A DNA stretch of 64,000 nucleotides from Sphingobacterium sp. UBA4616 (GCA_002386525.1 DGIS01000034.1:6878-70877), one strand, 5' to 3'; shown: positions 16,768 through 25,220, counted from the stretch's first letter. Translations and numbers: made by a program. Notes: a model not told the origin generated them from the letters alone.

Positions 16768-18243
16768 ATGAAAAATTTAGGCAACATAAAATATTGGGTA
16801 CTGGGGTTTATTGGTATCGCTTCTTTCTCAAGCTGTGCCACCTCGATGGCCCAACGCGGTGGATATAACAATTATGACCATTATAACAACGCTGGCGTCT
16901 CATTCCAGCTGTTTTATGATCAACTATCGCCTTATGGACAATGGGTTAATGACCCGAATTATGGTTACGTTTGGATTCCGGACGTTGGCCCTAACTTTCA
17001 ACCGTATGCTACAAATGGTTATTGGACGATGACTGACTATGGAAATACCTGGGTATCCAACTATGACTGGGGCTGGGCACCATTTCATTATGGTCGCTGG
17101 AATTACAATGATCGCTATGGATGGGGCTGGGTTCCTGACTATGAATGGGGACCGGCATGGGTAAATTGGCGTCAAAGTAACGACTATTACGGCTGGGCAC
17201 CTATGGGACCAGGTATGAATATCAATGTATCCGTCAATATTCCAATGAACTTCTGGACATTTGTGGGAGTCAATCATTTCATGAGCAGGGATATGGATCG
17301 TTATTATGTGAATCGTAGAAATTACAATAACATTTATAACAGAACCACAGTTATCAACAATACAACGATCATTAACAACAACTATTATGTTGGCGGCCCG
17401 CGAAGAGCAGACATCGAGCGCTCAACAGGAAGAAACATCACAGTAAATAGGATAGCAAATGCGGATAGACCTGGATCGGTTCGTAGTAGCAGCAATCGCA
17501 GCAATGAAATCAGTATGTACCGTCCGGCTGTAGATCGTAATACGCGGTCGTCTGCACGTCCAACGAAGGTAGTGGATGCCTCTACCCGAACACGGAATAA
17601 CAATAGCGAGATATCAGATCGTACCAATCGCGTTATCAGTAACCGCGATAACATCGATTCAAGATCTGGAAGTCGTGAGTTGTATATTGACAACAGTGGA
17701 AATGCTTCTGTAAGGTCCCGTAATGATGCCAACAGTACAGGCTCGAGCCGCAGTTCAATCAATAACACTAGAAGCGGAGACAACGGGGCGACAAATAGAA
17801 ATACGAATGGTACACAACCTAATTCGAGTAACTATGATTTTAGGACGCGATCAGGTCGGCAATCGGATGCTCCAAACAACAATAACCCTACATCTACCAG
17901 TAGAGGGAGGCAGAACGGTTCCGATCAGACTGTACCGCCACGCGTAGTTCAACCTACAACAGCACCGCAACGGAACGGAAATTATGATGGTAACAGCACA
18001 CGTTCGGGCCAACCCGTGTCTCAGCCGGTACAAAGTCGAAATTCCGATAGCCGGACGCGTTCGAACCAACCGGTGTCTCAACCAGTGGCCCAACAGTCTA
18101 AAAATCGGAGTTATGAAAACACCAGAAGCAGATCCAATACAGAAAATTCATCGTCTGTATCGCGATCAAGAAATTCTGGAAGCTCAGGTGAGCGTAGCTC
18201 CGGACGTTCTTCACAAGGTTCTGAAAGATCTAGAACAAGATAA
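16768..18243 (+). CDS. DUF6600 lipoprotein with Arg/Ser/Asn-rich tail
   Basis: A 491-residue predicted lipoprotein (lipobox FSSC, about residue 23). Residues 45-160 are rich in Tyr, Trp, Gly and Pro with repeated units such as YDQLSPYGQWV, YGYVWIPDVG, WVSNYDWGWAPFHYGRW and WGPAWVNWR, the DUF6600 pattern. A Tyr/Asn-rich segment follows, and from about residue 225 the protein is low complexity, dominated by Arg, Ser, Asn and Thr with no hydrophobic core, so it is probably disordered and very basic. No enzymatic motif is visible. It is a single-gene transcript ending in the hairpin at 18271-18307. Confidence 0.75.
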   Translation: MKNLGNIKYWVLGFIGIASFSSCATSMAQRGGYNNYDHYNNAGVSFQLFYDQLSPYGQWVNDPNYGYVWIPDVGPNFQPYATNGYWTMTDYGNTWVSNYDWGWAPFHYGRWNYNDRYGWGWVPDYEWGPAWVNWRQSNDYYGWAPMGPGMNINVSVNIPMNFWTFVGVNHFMSRDMDRYYVNRRNYNNIYNRTTVINNTTIINNNYYVGGPRRADIERSTGRNITVNRIANADRPGSVRSSSNRSNEISMYRPAVDRNTRSSARPTKVVDASTRTRNNNSEISDRTNRVISNRDNIDSRSGSRELYIDNSGNASVRSRNDANSTGSSRSSINNTRSGDNGATNRNTNGTQPNSSNYDFRTRSGRQSDAPNNNNPTSTSRGRQNGSDQTVPPRVVQPTTAPQRNGNYDGNSTRSGQPVSQPVQSRNSDSRTRSNQPVSQPVAQQSKNRSYENTRSRSNTENSSSVSRSRNSGSSGERSSGRSSQGSERSRTR

Positions 18244-18270
18244 GGATGACCGAATAACATGATAATTCAT

Positions 18271-18307
18271 AAAAGGCGGATGAAATAACAAATTTCACCC
18301 GCCTTTT
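18271..18307 (+). terminator. Terminator of the DUF6600 gene
   Basis: A 9-bp stem AAAAGGCGG / CCGCCTTTT plus a 6-bp inner stem TGAAAT / ATTTCA after one mismatch, 28 bp after the stop codon. Confidence 0.75.
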
Positions 18308-18403
18308 ACATATGTGTCTTTTGATATTTATCATGAACAATCCACACAATTTCACGTTAATTAGTAAATTTACCGCTTCAAACAAAAAAACAGATCGATA
18401 AGG

Positions 18404-19585
18404 ATGGCTTCATTTACCTCTATATTAGATAATGACTTCTATAAATTCACGATGCAGCATGCTGTAGTCAAGTTGTTTCCAAAGGCCAAGGCTCGTTATC
18501 ATTTTATCAATCGGGGACACCACAAGTTTCCTGAGGGTTTTGATGTCCTCTTGAAGCAGGCTGTTAACGAAATGGCTAATTTGAAACTAACAAAAGCCGA
18601 AAAGACTTTTTTTGCCAGAACTTGTCCTTATATCGACCCAACCTATTTTGACTTTCTCCAAGGTTACCGATATGATCCCGAAGAAGTCAAAATATTTCAG
18701 GATGGTCCCGATCTAGAAGTCGTTATCGAAGGGTACTGGTATCGCACTATCCTCTGGGAAGTTCCGTTGATGTCTCTTATCTGTGAACTTTTTTATGAAT
18801 CCCAGGGCTTACAACGTTCCTCCGATGCAGACGTAATCGCCACAGCGAAAGATAAAATCGAAAAATATAAAAAACTCAATATTACTATTGCTGATTTTGG
18901 CACCCGAAGACGCCATTCTCATGAAGTGCATGATTTGGTCGTTCGTACACTCAAGCAATATGGCGAAAAAACATTTATTGGCACCAGCAATGTCTATTTA
19001 GCAATGAAATATGAAACGAAGCCCATCGGCACCCATGCCCATGAATGGTTTATGTTTCACGCCGCTAAATATGGCTACAAAATGGCCAACCTCCTGGGAC
19101 TGGAACATTGGTCTGATGTGTATCGGGGCGACCTCGGAATAGCACTATCGGACACCTATACAACAGAAGTCTTCTTTCAACAATTCGATAAAAAGTTAAC
19201 CAAATTATTTGATGGAGTCCGACATGATAGTGGAGATCCTCTTGAATTTACAGATAAAGTTATTGCACACTATAACAAAAATGGAATCAATCCGCTTTCA
19301 AAGACCATTATATTTTCTGATGGCCTAGACTATGAAAAAGTCGAAAGAATTGCGGGCTACTGTGAGGGTAAAATCTTACATTCCTTTGGCGTTGGCACCA
19401 ATTTTACGAATGATGTAGGTCTTAAACCAATGAATATTGTCATCAAGATGACAGATGCTTTGCCAGAAGATGATCAATGGAGTCCCGTCATCAAATTATC
19501 TGACGAACCGATGAAACATACAGGAGATGAAGACTCCATTTATATTGCAAAGAAAGTATTAATGATTGATGATGACCATGCATAG
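18404..19585 (+). CDS. pncB: Nicotinate phosphoribosyltransferase
   Basis: A 393-residue enzyme that joins nicotinate to PRPP to make nicotinate mononucleotide, the entry step of NAD salvage. Family landmarks are LDNDFYKFTMQHAV at the N-terminus, the DFGTRRRHS active-site segment, GTSNVYLAMKYETKPIGTHAHEW, and DGVRHDSGDP near the phosphate site. Length is typical of bacterial PncB. The methyltransferase gene downstream overlaps its last codons, so the two are translationally coupled. No NAD riboswitch-like structure is evident in the short upstream gap. Confidence 0.95.
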   Translation: MASFTSILDNDFYKFTMQHAVVKLFPKAKARYHFINRGHHKFPEGFDVLLKQAVNEMANLKLTKAEKTFFARTCPYIDPTYFDFLQGYRYDPEEVKIFQDGPDLEVVIEGYWYRTILWEVPLMSLICELFYESQGLQRSSDADVIATAKDKIEKYKKLNITIADFGTRRRHSHEVHDLVVRTLKQYGEKTFIGTSNVYLAMKYETKPIGTHAHEWFMFHAAKYGYKMANLLGLEHWSDVYRGDLGIALSDTYTTEVFFQQFDKKLTKLFDGVRHDSGDPLEFTDKVIAHYNKNGINPLSKTIIFSDGLDYEKVERIAGYCEGKILHSFGVGTNFTNDVGLKPMNIVIKMTDALPEDDQWSPVIKLSDEPMKHTGDEDSIYIAKKVLMIDDDHA

Positions 19586-20279
19586 AGACGTATACGGTGA
19601 AGCCCTTGATGATTACTTTGTACATCAAGAAGAAAAATTCCCCCTCATACTCCATACCAGCTATGGCGATAAAGACGAAATGCCGGTAGAGATTTTCTTT
19701 CGGGAACCTGATGATTTCCCTGAGCTAGAATTTATTGGTCTATCGCTATGCGATGGACGTGTATTGGATGTGGGCGCTGGAGTAGGCAGCCATAGTCTAT
19801 ATTTACAAGAAAAAGGCTTTGAAGTGGATGCATTGGAACAATCCCAAACCGCTTGCCATATCATGCAGCAACGCGGGGTACAACATATTATCTGCGAAGA
19901 CTTTTATAAATTTAAAGGGCAGCGATACGATACGCTTTTGCTGCTGATGAACGGGATCGGTATTGCTGGAGATGTGGAGGGCTTTCGAAAACTACTAGCG
20001 CATAGTAAAGAACTATTGACGGAAAATGGGCAGCTGATTTTTGATTCGTCCGATATCAGTTATTTGTATAAAGATTACAACGTCAAGAAGCCGGCCCACT
20101 ATTTCGGGGAAATCCAATATCAGTATGAATACAAAGGCTCCCGAGGCGATCTCTTCAAATGGCTGTATTTAGATCAGGATTTATTGATTAAAATTTCGCA
20201 CGAAATGGGTTGGGTAGTCCAAATTTTATATGAAGATGAGAATGATCAGTATCTCGTACGTATGGAACTAAAAAAGTAG
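19578..20279 (+). CDS. Class I SAM-dependent methyltransferase
   Basis: A 233-residue protein with a Rossmann-fold methyltransferase core. Motif I is VLDVGAGVGSHSLYLQ (about 60-75), followed by an acidic residue at the end of strand 2 (DALEQS) and a LLTENGQLIFDSSD segment. The substrate is unknown. Possible starts are the ATGs at 19569, 19572 and 19578; all overlap the end of pncB, and I chose the one with the shortest overlap (8 bp). Coupling to pncB suggests, but does not show, a role linked to nicotinate metabolism. Confidence 0.75.
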   Translation: MHRDVYGEALDDYFVHQEEKFPLILHTSYGDKDEMPVEIFFREPDDFPELEFIGLSLCDGRVLDVGAGVGSHSLYLQEKGFEVDALEQSQTACHIMQQRGVQHIICEDFYKFKGQRYDTLLLLMNGIGIAGDVEGFRKLLAHSKELLTENGQLIFDSSDISYLYKDYNVKKPAHYFGEIQYQYEYKGSRGDLFKWLYLDQDLLIKISHEMGWVVQILYEDENDQYLVRMELKK

Positions 20280-20305
20280 CCTGTTATCTATAACAGGCTA
20301 CTTTT
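20272..20305. terminator. Terminator between the convergent methyltransferase and DUF4097 genes
   Basis: A perfect 15-bp stem (20272-20286 with 20291-20305) and loop TCTA. The - strand read is followed by TTTTTT; the + strand read has four T within the stem. It overlaps the methyltransferase stop codon. Confidence 0.8.
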
Positions 20306-20306
20306 A

Positions 20307-21239
20307 CTACTTCTGGGTCCTGATATAGATATCTCCCAGGGATGTTTTCAAAATCACGTCCTGTCCACCGCCATTCATTTTGCCCTTCACTGCATTACCC
20401 ATAGGGATTGACTGGGGCTCCTCAGCGCTTTTTTCAAATTGGAATTCATCTGCGGCATAGATATTTCCCATTGCTGATTTCACATCCACATTTGCCCCAA
20501 AATTCTTGGGAAAAGCAACATCTACAGCGCCCATTGCAGCGACAAGAGAAATAGGTCCTTTGACCGGTTGAACAAACTTGGCTGTTACATCTCCCTGTGC
20601 AACCTTCACATTGATTGGTCCCGTTACGTTCAACAAATTCACATTTCCCATCGTATTGGAAACTTCCACCTCAGCGTGCATATCTTTCAATTCGATCACT
20701 CCAGCATTGAACATCGCACCACGCCCCCCTTTTATCGTCAACGGTAGATCCATAGGTATCTTGATTCGGATAGAATCCTCTAGGGGCATCCCGACCATGC
20801 TTATTTCGGTCACTCCACCTTCTGTTTTGATATTCATTCCGAGTCCCGAATTATCCGATAATCCAGAACCATTAACGACACGTAGGCCTTTTGCACGATC
20901 ATTTCCCTCATTATCCTCAACCTTTGCGGTAATCAGCACATCCTTCCCCTTATACCCTTCGATATAAACATTATCCAACTTTAACAGGAGTTTACTTCCT
21001 AAATTAGGCACTTTAATTTCCTTCCAGCTTTTGGGTCCATTAGAACCGCCGAATCCTGAAGAATTGAATGTAAAATTAGTACTATTACTTACGGCAACGC
21101 CTGAAACCGCTCTAGCCTTTTTAGGAGGATTAGGAGGCTTTGGCGCAGCAACTCCTTCCACACTTTCATTTACCTGGGCCTGTAATGCACTTGCAAAAAT
21201 AAGTGCCATCCCAATCATCATTATCCTTAACTTTTTCAT
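20307..21239 (-). CDS. Exported DUF4097-like beta-helix protein
   Basis: A 310-residue exported protein: signal peptide to about residue 22 (ending LQAQ), a Pro/Lys-rich linker, then repeated short beta-strand units (KDMHAEVEVSNTMGNVNLLNVTGPINVKVAQGDV and VAAMGAVDVAF) typical of DUF4097 putative adhesins. No enzymatic residues are evident. It is the last gene of the sigma factor / anti-sigma / DUF4097 set and is closed by the hairpin at 20272-20305. Proteins of this type often accompany ECF sigma factors in Bacteroidota, so a cell-envelope role is likely. Confidence 0.75.
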   Translation of the reverse strand: MKKLRIMMIGMALIFASALQAQVNESVEGVAAPKPPNPPKKARAVSGVAVSNSTNFTFNSSGFGGSNGPKSWKEIKVPNLGSKLLLKLDNVYIEGYKGKDVLITAKVEDNEGNDRAKGLRVVNGSGLSDNSGLGMNIKTEGGVTEISMVGMPLEDSIRIKIPMDLPLTIKGGRGAMFNAGVIELKDMHAEVEVSNTMGNVNLLNVTGPINVKVAQGDVTAKFVQPVKGPISLVAAMGAVDVAFPKNFGANVDVKSAMGNIYAADEFQFEKSAEEPQSIPMGNAVKGKMNGGGQDVILKTSLGDIYIRTQK

Positions 21240-21335
21240 CTCAATTTATTTTTTCTTCCTTATTATTAACCAAGCCATCTGCTCTACCTTTTCGTAAGCG
21301 AGCTTACACAAGTGGACGTTCTTGAATCTATTCAT

Positions 21336-22157
21336 CTATTGATTTAATAATACCGCATACGCCTGTTCTTTCACAAATTTCAAGGTGAAGGGATCCTCCA
21401 CAATTTCAGTTAACTTTTCTTTTGTTGTCGCTTTCATCTTTGGATCATCTTGCTGAACCATCATTTGCATAAGCTCCATTTGCAACGTGGGATCATTTTG
21501 CACCACAAATAAGTCCTGAACTTTCTGCTGACGTTCTTCTTGGCTCAGTCCTCTTAATATCGTTTCGATTGCAGCTATACGCACATTACTGTTTTGATCC
21601 GATACAGCAGTCCTTTCCAATGCTCCTCTACTATTCCGATCTAACCCACCTTCATCTTTCAACGCTAAGACAGCACTTAGACGTGCGCTTGCGGAACTCG
21701 AATCCTGAAGCATCTCAACGTAATCAATTTTCTCTTGCATTTTACCTAAACCATTGGTCGTTACGTTTGCTGTTGCCAACTGCTTTCTTTTGGTTTGCCT
21801 ACCCGCTATTGCCATAGACGGAGTCAATTTAGTTGAATTATCGTTATCAGCGCGTCGTACTGTTGCGTTAACGGCTTTTTTATCGCTTTCATTTTCGCGA
21901 ACAACATGAGGACGTACAGCAGCCACGGGCTTTTCAATCATTAAGTCGCCCGGTCGGTTAAAAGCGATAAATGCTGCTGTTCCTACCAATAAGACCGCTG
22001 CTGCAATACTAGCCCACTTCCAAAGAGGCTTAATCTTTCTTTGCTGAACAGGCGGAACTACTTGTGGTCTTATTTTATTCCATAAGTCAGCCGAAGGTTC
22101 TCTCTGATCAAATGATTCCCGATTTGCGTTCACAAAATCTTTTAAATTATCCCGCAT
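21336..22157 (-). CDS. Probable anti-sigma factor with HEAT-like extracytoplasmic domain
   Basis: A 273-residue single-pass membrane protein. The cytoplasmic part (1-43) contains EPSADLWNKIRPQV, a membrane segment follows (about 47-66), and the extracytoplasmic part ends with helical repeats (about 165-270) that look like HEAT units: TAVSDQNSNVRIAAIETIL and VQNDPTLQMELMQMM. Its start overlaps the sigma factor gene by 11 bp, the usual arrangement of sigma and anti-sigma genes, and that is the main reason for the call. It has no zinc-finger motif. Confidence 0.72.
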   Translation of the reverse strand: MRDNLKDFVNANRESFDQREPSADLWNKIRPQVVPPVQQRKIKPLWKWASIAAAVLLVGTAAFIAFNRPGDLMIEKPVAAVRPHVVRENESDKKAVNATVRRADNDNSTKLTPSMAIAGRQTKRKQLATANVTTNGLGKMQEKIDYVEMLQDSSSASARLSAVLALKDEGGLDRNSRGALERTAVSDQNSNVRIAAIETILRGLSQEERQQKVQDLFVVQNDPTLQMELMQMMVQQDDPKMKATTKEKLTEIVEDPFTLKFVKEQAYAVLLNQ

Positions 22158-22704
22158 AATTATACCTTTCCTTCAATTGTTCGTAAATTTTCTTTTTAGC
22201 GCGATGGTATTGGCTACGGACGGCAACTGCTGTCATTCCCAATGCTTCCGCAACTTCGTCATGGCTCATATTTTCAAACAGATAAAGGTTAACGACCATC
22301 TTGGGCACGCCCGTCAATTGATCAATTACATGCTCTAAATCCGTTAAACGGCACTCACGCCATTCTTTTTCCAGTAATTCATCTTCGCCATCATCCTGAA
22401 TTTCCAAATCGTCCACCGACGTAAAATACTGTTTATTCTTCCTTAACAGTGAAATAGCCTTATTCACGCCCATCCTTCTCAACCAAGCTTCCACACTGAG
22501 AACCAAATGCCACTTTTCCGATCTTGAAAAAAAGTCAACAAAAGTCTCCTGCAAAATATCTTCACTCTCTTCCTGATTGGCCAAAATCCGATAAATAGAA
22601 TTAAAGATCTTTTTTGCATAGCGATGATAAAGCTGCGCAAACCCAGACTCATTACCCGTTTGGCACATCGCTAATAAATCTTTATCGCTAAGCTGATTTT
22701 GCAC
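22147..22704 (-). CDS. ECF RNA polymerase sigma factor
   Basis: A 185-residue sigma-70 family protein with region 2 (about 20-90: FAQLYHRYAKKIFNSIYRIL, QEESEDILQETFVDFF) and region 4 (about 120-178: VPKMVVNLYLFENMSHDEVAEALG, AVRSQYHRAKKKI). It lacks regions 1 and 3, as expected for an ECF factor. It begins a three-gene set with a membrane anti-sigma candidate (11-bp overlap) and a DUF4097 protein. A 15-bp sequence upstream matches the left-edge operator in 14 positions. Confidence 0.92.
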   Translation of the reverse strand: MQNQLSDKDLLAMCQTGNESGFAQLYHRYAKKIFNSIYRILANQEESEDILQETFVDFFSRSEKWHLVLSVEAWLRRMGVNKAISLLRKNKQYFTSVDDLEIQDDGEDELLEKEWRECRLTDLEHVIDQLTGVPKMVVNLYLFENMSHDEVAEALGMTAVAVRSQYHRAKKKIYEQLKERYNYAG

Positions 22705-22769
22705 GTTGTAAAATTAATTCTGTTAATTCTTATGTTTCTACTATGTAGTCGACACCCTCTCGAAAATGT

Positions 22770-22784
22770 TGCAATATAATTTCA
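22770..22784. promoter_or_regulatory. Possible second Fur-like box upstream of the sigma factor gene
   Basis: TGCAATATAATTTCA lies 66 bp upstream of the sigma factor start. It matches TGCAATATAATTGCA of the left-edge palindrome (7-21) in 14 of 15 positions, but is itself only a partial inverted repeat. Function is inferred from the match alone. Confidence 0.3.
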
Positions 22785-22929
22785 CTTTTTTTACAAATAA
22801 TTTTAAAAGTACCTAAAATGCCTTTTAGACGATCCTGTACTGCAAAAAAAAACAGAACAATGATCTTAAGTATCTGCATGATTAAAATAGCTTAATACCG
22901 ATGCTATAACTCCTTTATACCAATATTGA

Positions 22930-23412
22930 CTATCTGACTTTAAGATAGGTTTCTACAATAGTATGGTGAACTCCTAATTCTGGCAGATTTTCCACGCCTG
23001 TTTGAATCAATGTATCCCCCTTTATCTTGAGTTGAAAATCAAATGTATTCCTTTCCCAATCACGTATGGAACAATATTGCAAACTTTCTTGATATTTAAC
23101 ACCATCAAAGGAATAGGTCCCGCCGCCCGCTACAAACAAAGGTTCTTTCCCTTTGCCTTTTTCCTTATCATGATTAAAAAAAGAAAAGTGGTCATCATTA
23201 AACATTTTAAACATCTCTGTTTTGCTACTGTCTGTAAAAGCTGTCACAGTATCCTTTCCTTTAATTGTCTTGCTGTCAATTAACTTATACGTACCGGCCA
23301 AAGATTTTGATTTTAACGCATACATTTCTTTCTTGTCCCCGTTTCCTTTACATGAAAAAAACAAACAGGAAGTCGATACCACAAATAGCAAATGATTTTT
23401 TAGGTTCATCAT
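22930..23412 (-). CDS. Hypothetical lipoprotein
   Basis: A 160-residue lipoprotein with signal peptide and lipobox LFFSC (Cys about 21). The mature part starts with a Lys-rich stretch and reads SLAGTYKLIDSKTIKGKD, then shows alternating strands and ends GVHHTIVETYLKVR. The layout, a strand with GTYKL at the start and small beta-strands after, suggests a lipocalin-like barrel, but I do not recognise a named family. It stands alone, with 225 bp to the sigma factor gene and 520 bp to the next gene on the other side. Confidence 0.65.
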   Translation of the reverse strand: MMNLKNHLLFVVSTSCLFFSCKGNGDKKEMYALKSKSLAGTYKLIDSKTIKGKDTVTAFTDSSKTEMFKMFNDDHFSFFNHDKEKGKGKEPLFVAGGGTYSFDGVKYQESLQYCSIRDWERNTFDFQLKIKGDTLIQTGVENLPELGVHHTIVETYLKVR

Positions 23413-23579
23413 ATTTATAAAAGGTTTATAGCAGCCAAACTACAAAAGTTCAGGCTCAATCAAAAACAAACTACGCTAATTATTTAGCTGACCAAACTAA
23501 ACACACCACCAATAGTCAAGCTTCAGTTTAGTTCCATCTGGATACTCCATCAACAAGGCATGCTATATCCATTCCCCCA

Positions 23580-23611
23580 TTTGCAATAAGCAATTTTTAA
23601 TCCTATTTTAG
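23580..23611 (+). promoter_or_regulatory. Promoter candidate for a small RNA
   Basis: TTTG (23580-23583), a 20-bp spacer, then TATTTTAG (23604-23611), which matches TAnnTTTG in 7 of 8 positions. A transcript would start near 23618. Confidence 0.3.
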
Positions 23612-23617
23612 CGATGG

Positions 23618-23712
23618 TTAAAATTAATATAAAGCAATGCATAACGCATGTTGATGCTTTTAATTAATCATTTTTTCAATGAAGGATGGTGTTGGTCCAC
23701 CATCCTTTTTTT
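23618..23712 (+). ncRNA. Candidate small RNA of about 95 nt
   Basis: The stretch between the promoter candidate and the terminator carries a pairing AAAGCA / TGCTTT (about 23641-23670) with an inner ATGC / GCAT, then the terminator stem. No open reading frame of note. It matches no RNA family I know. The call rests on the terminator having no other transcript to end. Confidence 0.25.
23682..23707 (+). terminator. Orphan + strand terminator
   Basis: Stem AAGGATGGTG / CACCATCCTT with a 6-nt loop, followed by TTTTTTATTTT on the + strand. The - strand read has no T-run. The nearest upstream gene is on the - strand. Confidence 0.7.
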
Positions 23713-23932
23713 ATTTTCTGATCCAATCACCGTCTTCTATAATTTCACCTGAAATCGGCTATCCTTACTGAGGAAAGTTGGATCAAAAACAGACCAATCT
23801 AAAAATTACAGCGAATCGGAGAATAAAGTAAATCGTTTGAATCGAATATTGTAATTTAGTTTCTTCATTCAGCATATAAGAAAAATACAAACACAGCGGA
23901 TATAGACAACCGTTGATTAGATTTAGACTCAC

Positions 23933-24457
23933 ATGAAAACTATTTTTGCAATTGTAGGTAGCGCCAGTACCCATTCATCCAATCATCATATTATAAAGCA
24001 CCTACAAAAAGAGATTAATGGCGATATCCATTTCACGCTATTTGATCGTCTGAAAGAACTGCCGCATTTTGATCCAGATGAGAGCCAGTCCCATCCACCT
24101 ATTGAAATTATTGCATTACGCCAAATTATTCAAGAAGCAGACATTGTTTTGATCTGCAGTCCCGAATATATTTTCAGTGTGCCCAGTGGATTAAAAAATC
24201 TACTTGAGTGGTGCGCAGCAACCACAGTTTTCAACGATAAGCCCATAGGTATCATCACCGCCGCTGCACAAGGTGAACATGCACACGTCGAACTGCAACA
24301 CATCATGCGCGGATTAGGAGCCCAAATTGATGAAAAAAGAAACCTACTCATCGAAGGAGTAAGGGGCAAACTGGACGGTGCGGGAGAAATCTGGGATGAA
24401 CAACTCCGTACGGCGTTAAAGGAACTGGCTGCACAACTAATTGATAGTAAAAATTAG
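23933..24457 (+). CDS. NADPH-dependent FMN reductase family protein
   Basis: A 174-residue flavodoxin-fold protein. The FMN phosphate loop is IVGSASTHSSNHHI (about 7-20), the second flavin-contact segment is CSPEYIFSVPSGLKNLLEWC (about 75-94), and ITAAAQGEHA follows. The family reduces quinones, azo compounds, chromate or FMN with NAD(P)H; the substrate cannot be told. The VF530 gene follows 36 bp downstream on the same strand. Confidence 0.85.
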   Translation: MKTIFAIVGSASTHSSNHHIIKHLQKEINGDIHFTLFDRLKELPHFDPDESQSHPPIEIIALRQIIQEADIVLICSPEYIFSVPSGLKNLLEWCAATTVFNDKPIGIITAAAQGEHAHVELQHIMRGLGAQIDEKRNLLIEGVRGKLDGAGEIWDEQLRTALKELAAQLIDSKN

Positions 24458-24493
24458 CACGATCCATCAATTGAAGATTATTATCTTTACGAC

Positions 24494-24715
24494 ATGCAAG
24501 AACAAATTAATAATCCACTACACGGTAAAAGACTTGACACCATTATAGAATATTTAGTAGAGTACTATGGTTGGGAAGAATTAGGTCAACGCATAGCTAT
24601 TCGATGTTTCAATGAGAATCCAAGTGTCAAATCTTCGTTAACTTTCTTAAGAAAAACACCTTGGGCTAGAGAGAAGGTCGAGCAGCTCTACGTAAAAACG
24701 TTATTGAAAAAATAA
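24494..24715 (+). CDS. VF530 family DNA-binding protein (DUF2132)
   Basis: A 73-residue protein matching VF530/DUF2132 over its whole length: [48 protein letters not shown]. Structural work on the family reported a compact DNA-binding fold, but the biological role is open. A -7-like sequence TATCTTTA (24482-24489) ends four bases before the ATG, so it may have its own start with a very short leader. Confidence 0.88.
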   Translation: MQEQINNPLHGKRLDTIIEYLVEYYGWEELGQRIAIRCFNENPSVKSSLTFLRKTPWAREKVEQLYVKTLLKK

Positions 24716-24770
24716 GTTTTTTTCCTATTTTATAGCGAATAATCTGATTATTAAGCATAACTTTGCCGCC

Positions 24771-25220
24771 ATGAAAAAAATTGCCGACTACCGGAAGTTA
24801 CTTAACGTAGATAAATCTGTGGATCTCAAAACCCTGAAATCTACTTACCGGACGATCATGAAAGAATGTCATCCAGATAAATTTGTCAATGATGAAGAAG
24901 GTCGTTTGGCTGCAGAGGAAAAAAGTGTTGCAATGATCGAAGCATACCACTTTCTGGTAAGCATCTGTTCTGAAACATTAGAGCAACAATTGCCCATCTA
25001 CACAGAGACAATTACCAATTCAGGTATTCAGGATGTTGACTGGAAAGGACAAATATTGACTGTCACTTTTCACGACGGCAGCCAATATGAATATTTCGGT
25101 GTTCAGCGAAACGATTATATTAAATTTGTCAATGCAGATTCTTTAGGTCGATTTGCCCGTAGACACATCTTCCATTCTTACCCTTACCGTAATGTATTAA
25201 AGACTGCAACAGTATCTTAG
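24771..25220 (+). CDS. J-like domain fused to a KTSC domain
   Basis: A 149-residue protein. Residues 5-70 resemble a J domain: DYRKLLNVDKSVDLKTLKSTYR, then ECHPDKF with the HPD tripeptide that stimulates Hsp70 ATPase. Residues 80-145 form a KTSC domain: GIQDVDWKGQILTVTFHDGSQYEYFGV and the terminal GRFARRHIFHSYPYRNV. KTSC domains have been linked to RNA-related proteins; a co-chaperone role is inferred from HPD. A perfect -7 box TAACTTTG (24758-24765) ends five bases before the ATG, so the mRNA is probably leaderless or nearly so. Confidence 0.75.
   Translation: MKKIADYRKLLNVDKSVDLKTLKSTYRTIMKECHPDKFVNDEEGRLAAEEKSVAMIEAYHFLVSICSETLEQQLPIYTETITNSGIQDVDWKGQILTVTFHDGSQYEYFGVQRNDYIKFVNADSLGRFARRHIFHSYPYRNVLKTATVS

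Larger units (their letters stand above)
23413..23932. other. 520-bp intergenic region with an orphan terminator
   Basis: No protein gene is visible. The region holds a + strand promoter-like pair (23580-23611), a short structured stretch and a + strand terminator (23682-23707) with no + strand gene in front of it; these are listed separately. The last 190 bp before the flavin reductase gene show only A/T-rich sequence. Confidence 0.6.

Noticed and set aside
16900..18262. Several long open frames on both strands within the DUF6600 gene
   Set aside because: They are shadows of a low-complexity gene with biased codon use; they lack starts, signals and family similarity.
18308..18403. Riboswitch upstream of pncB
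   Set aside because: The gap is under 100 bp, A/T rich, and shows no conserved aptamer-like pairing.
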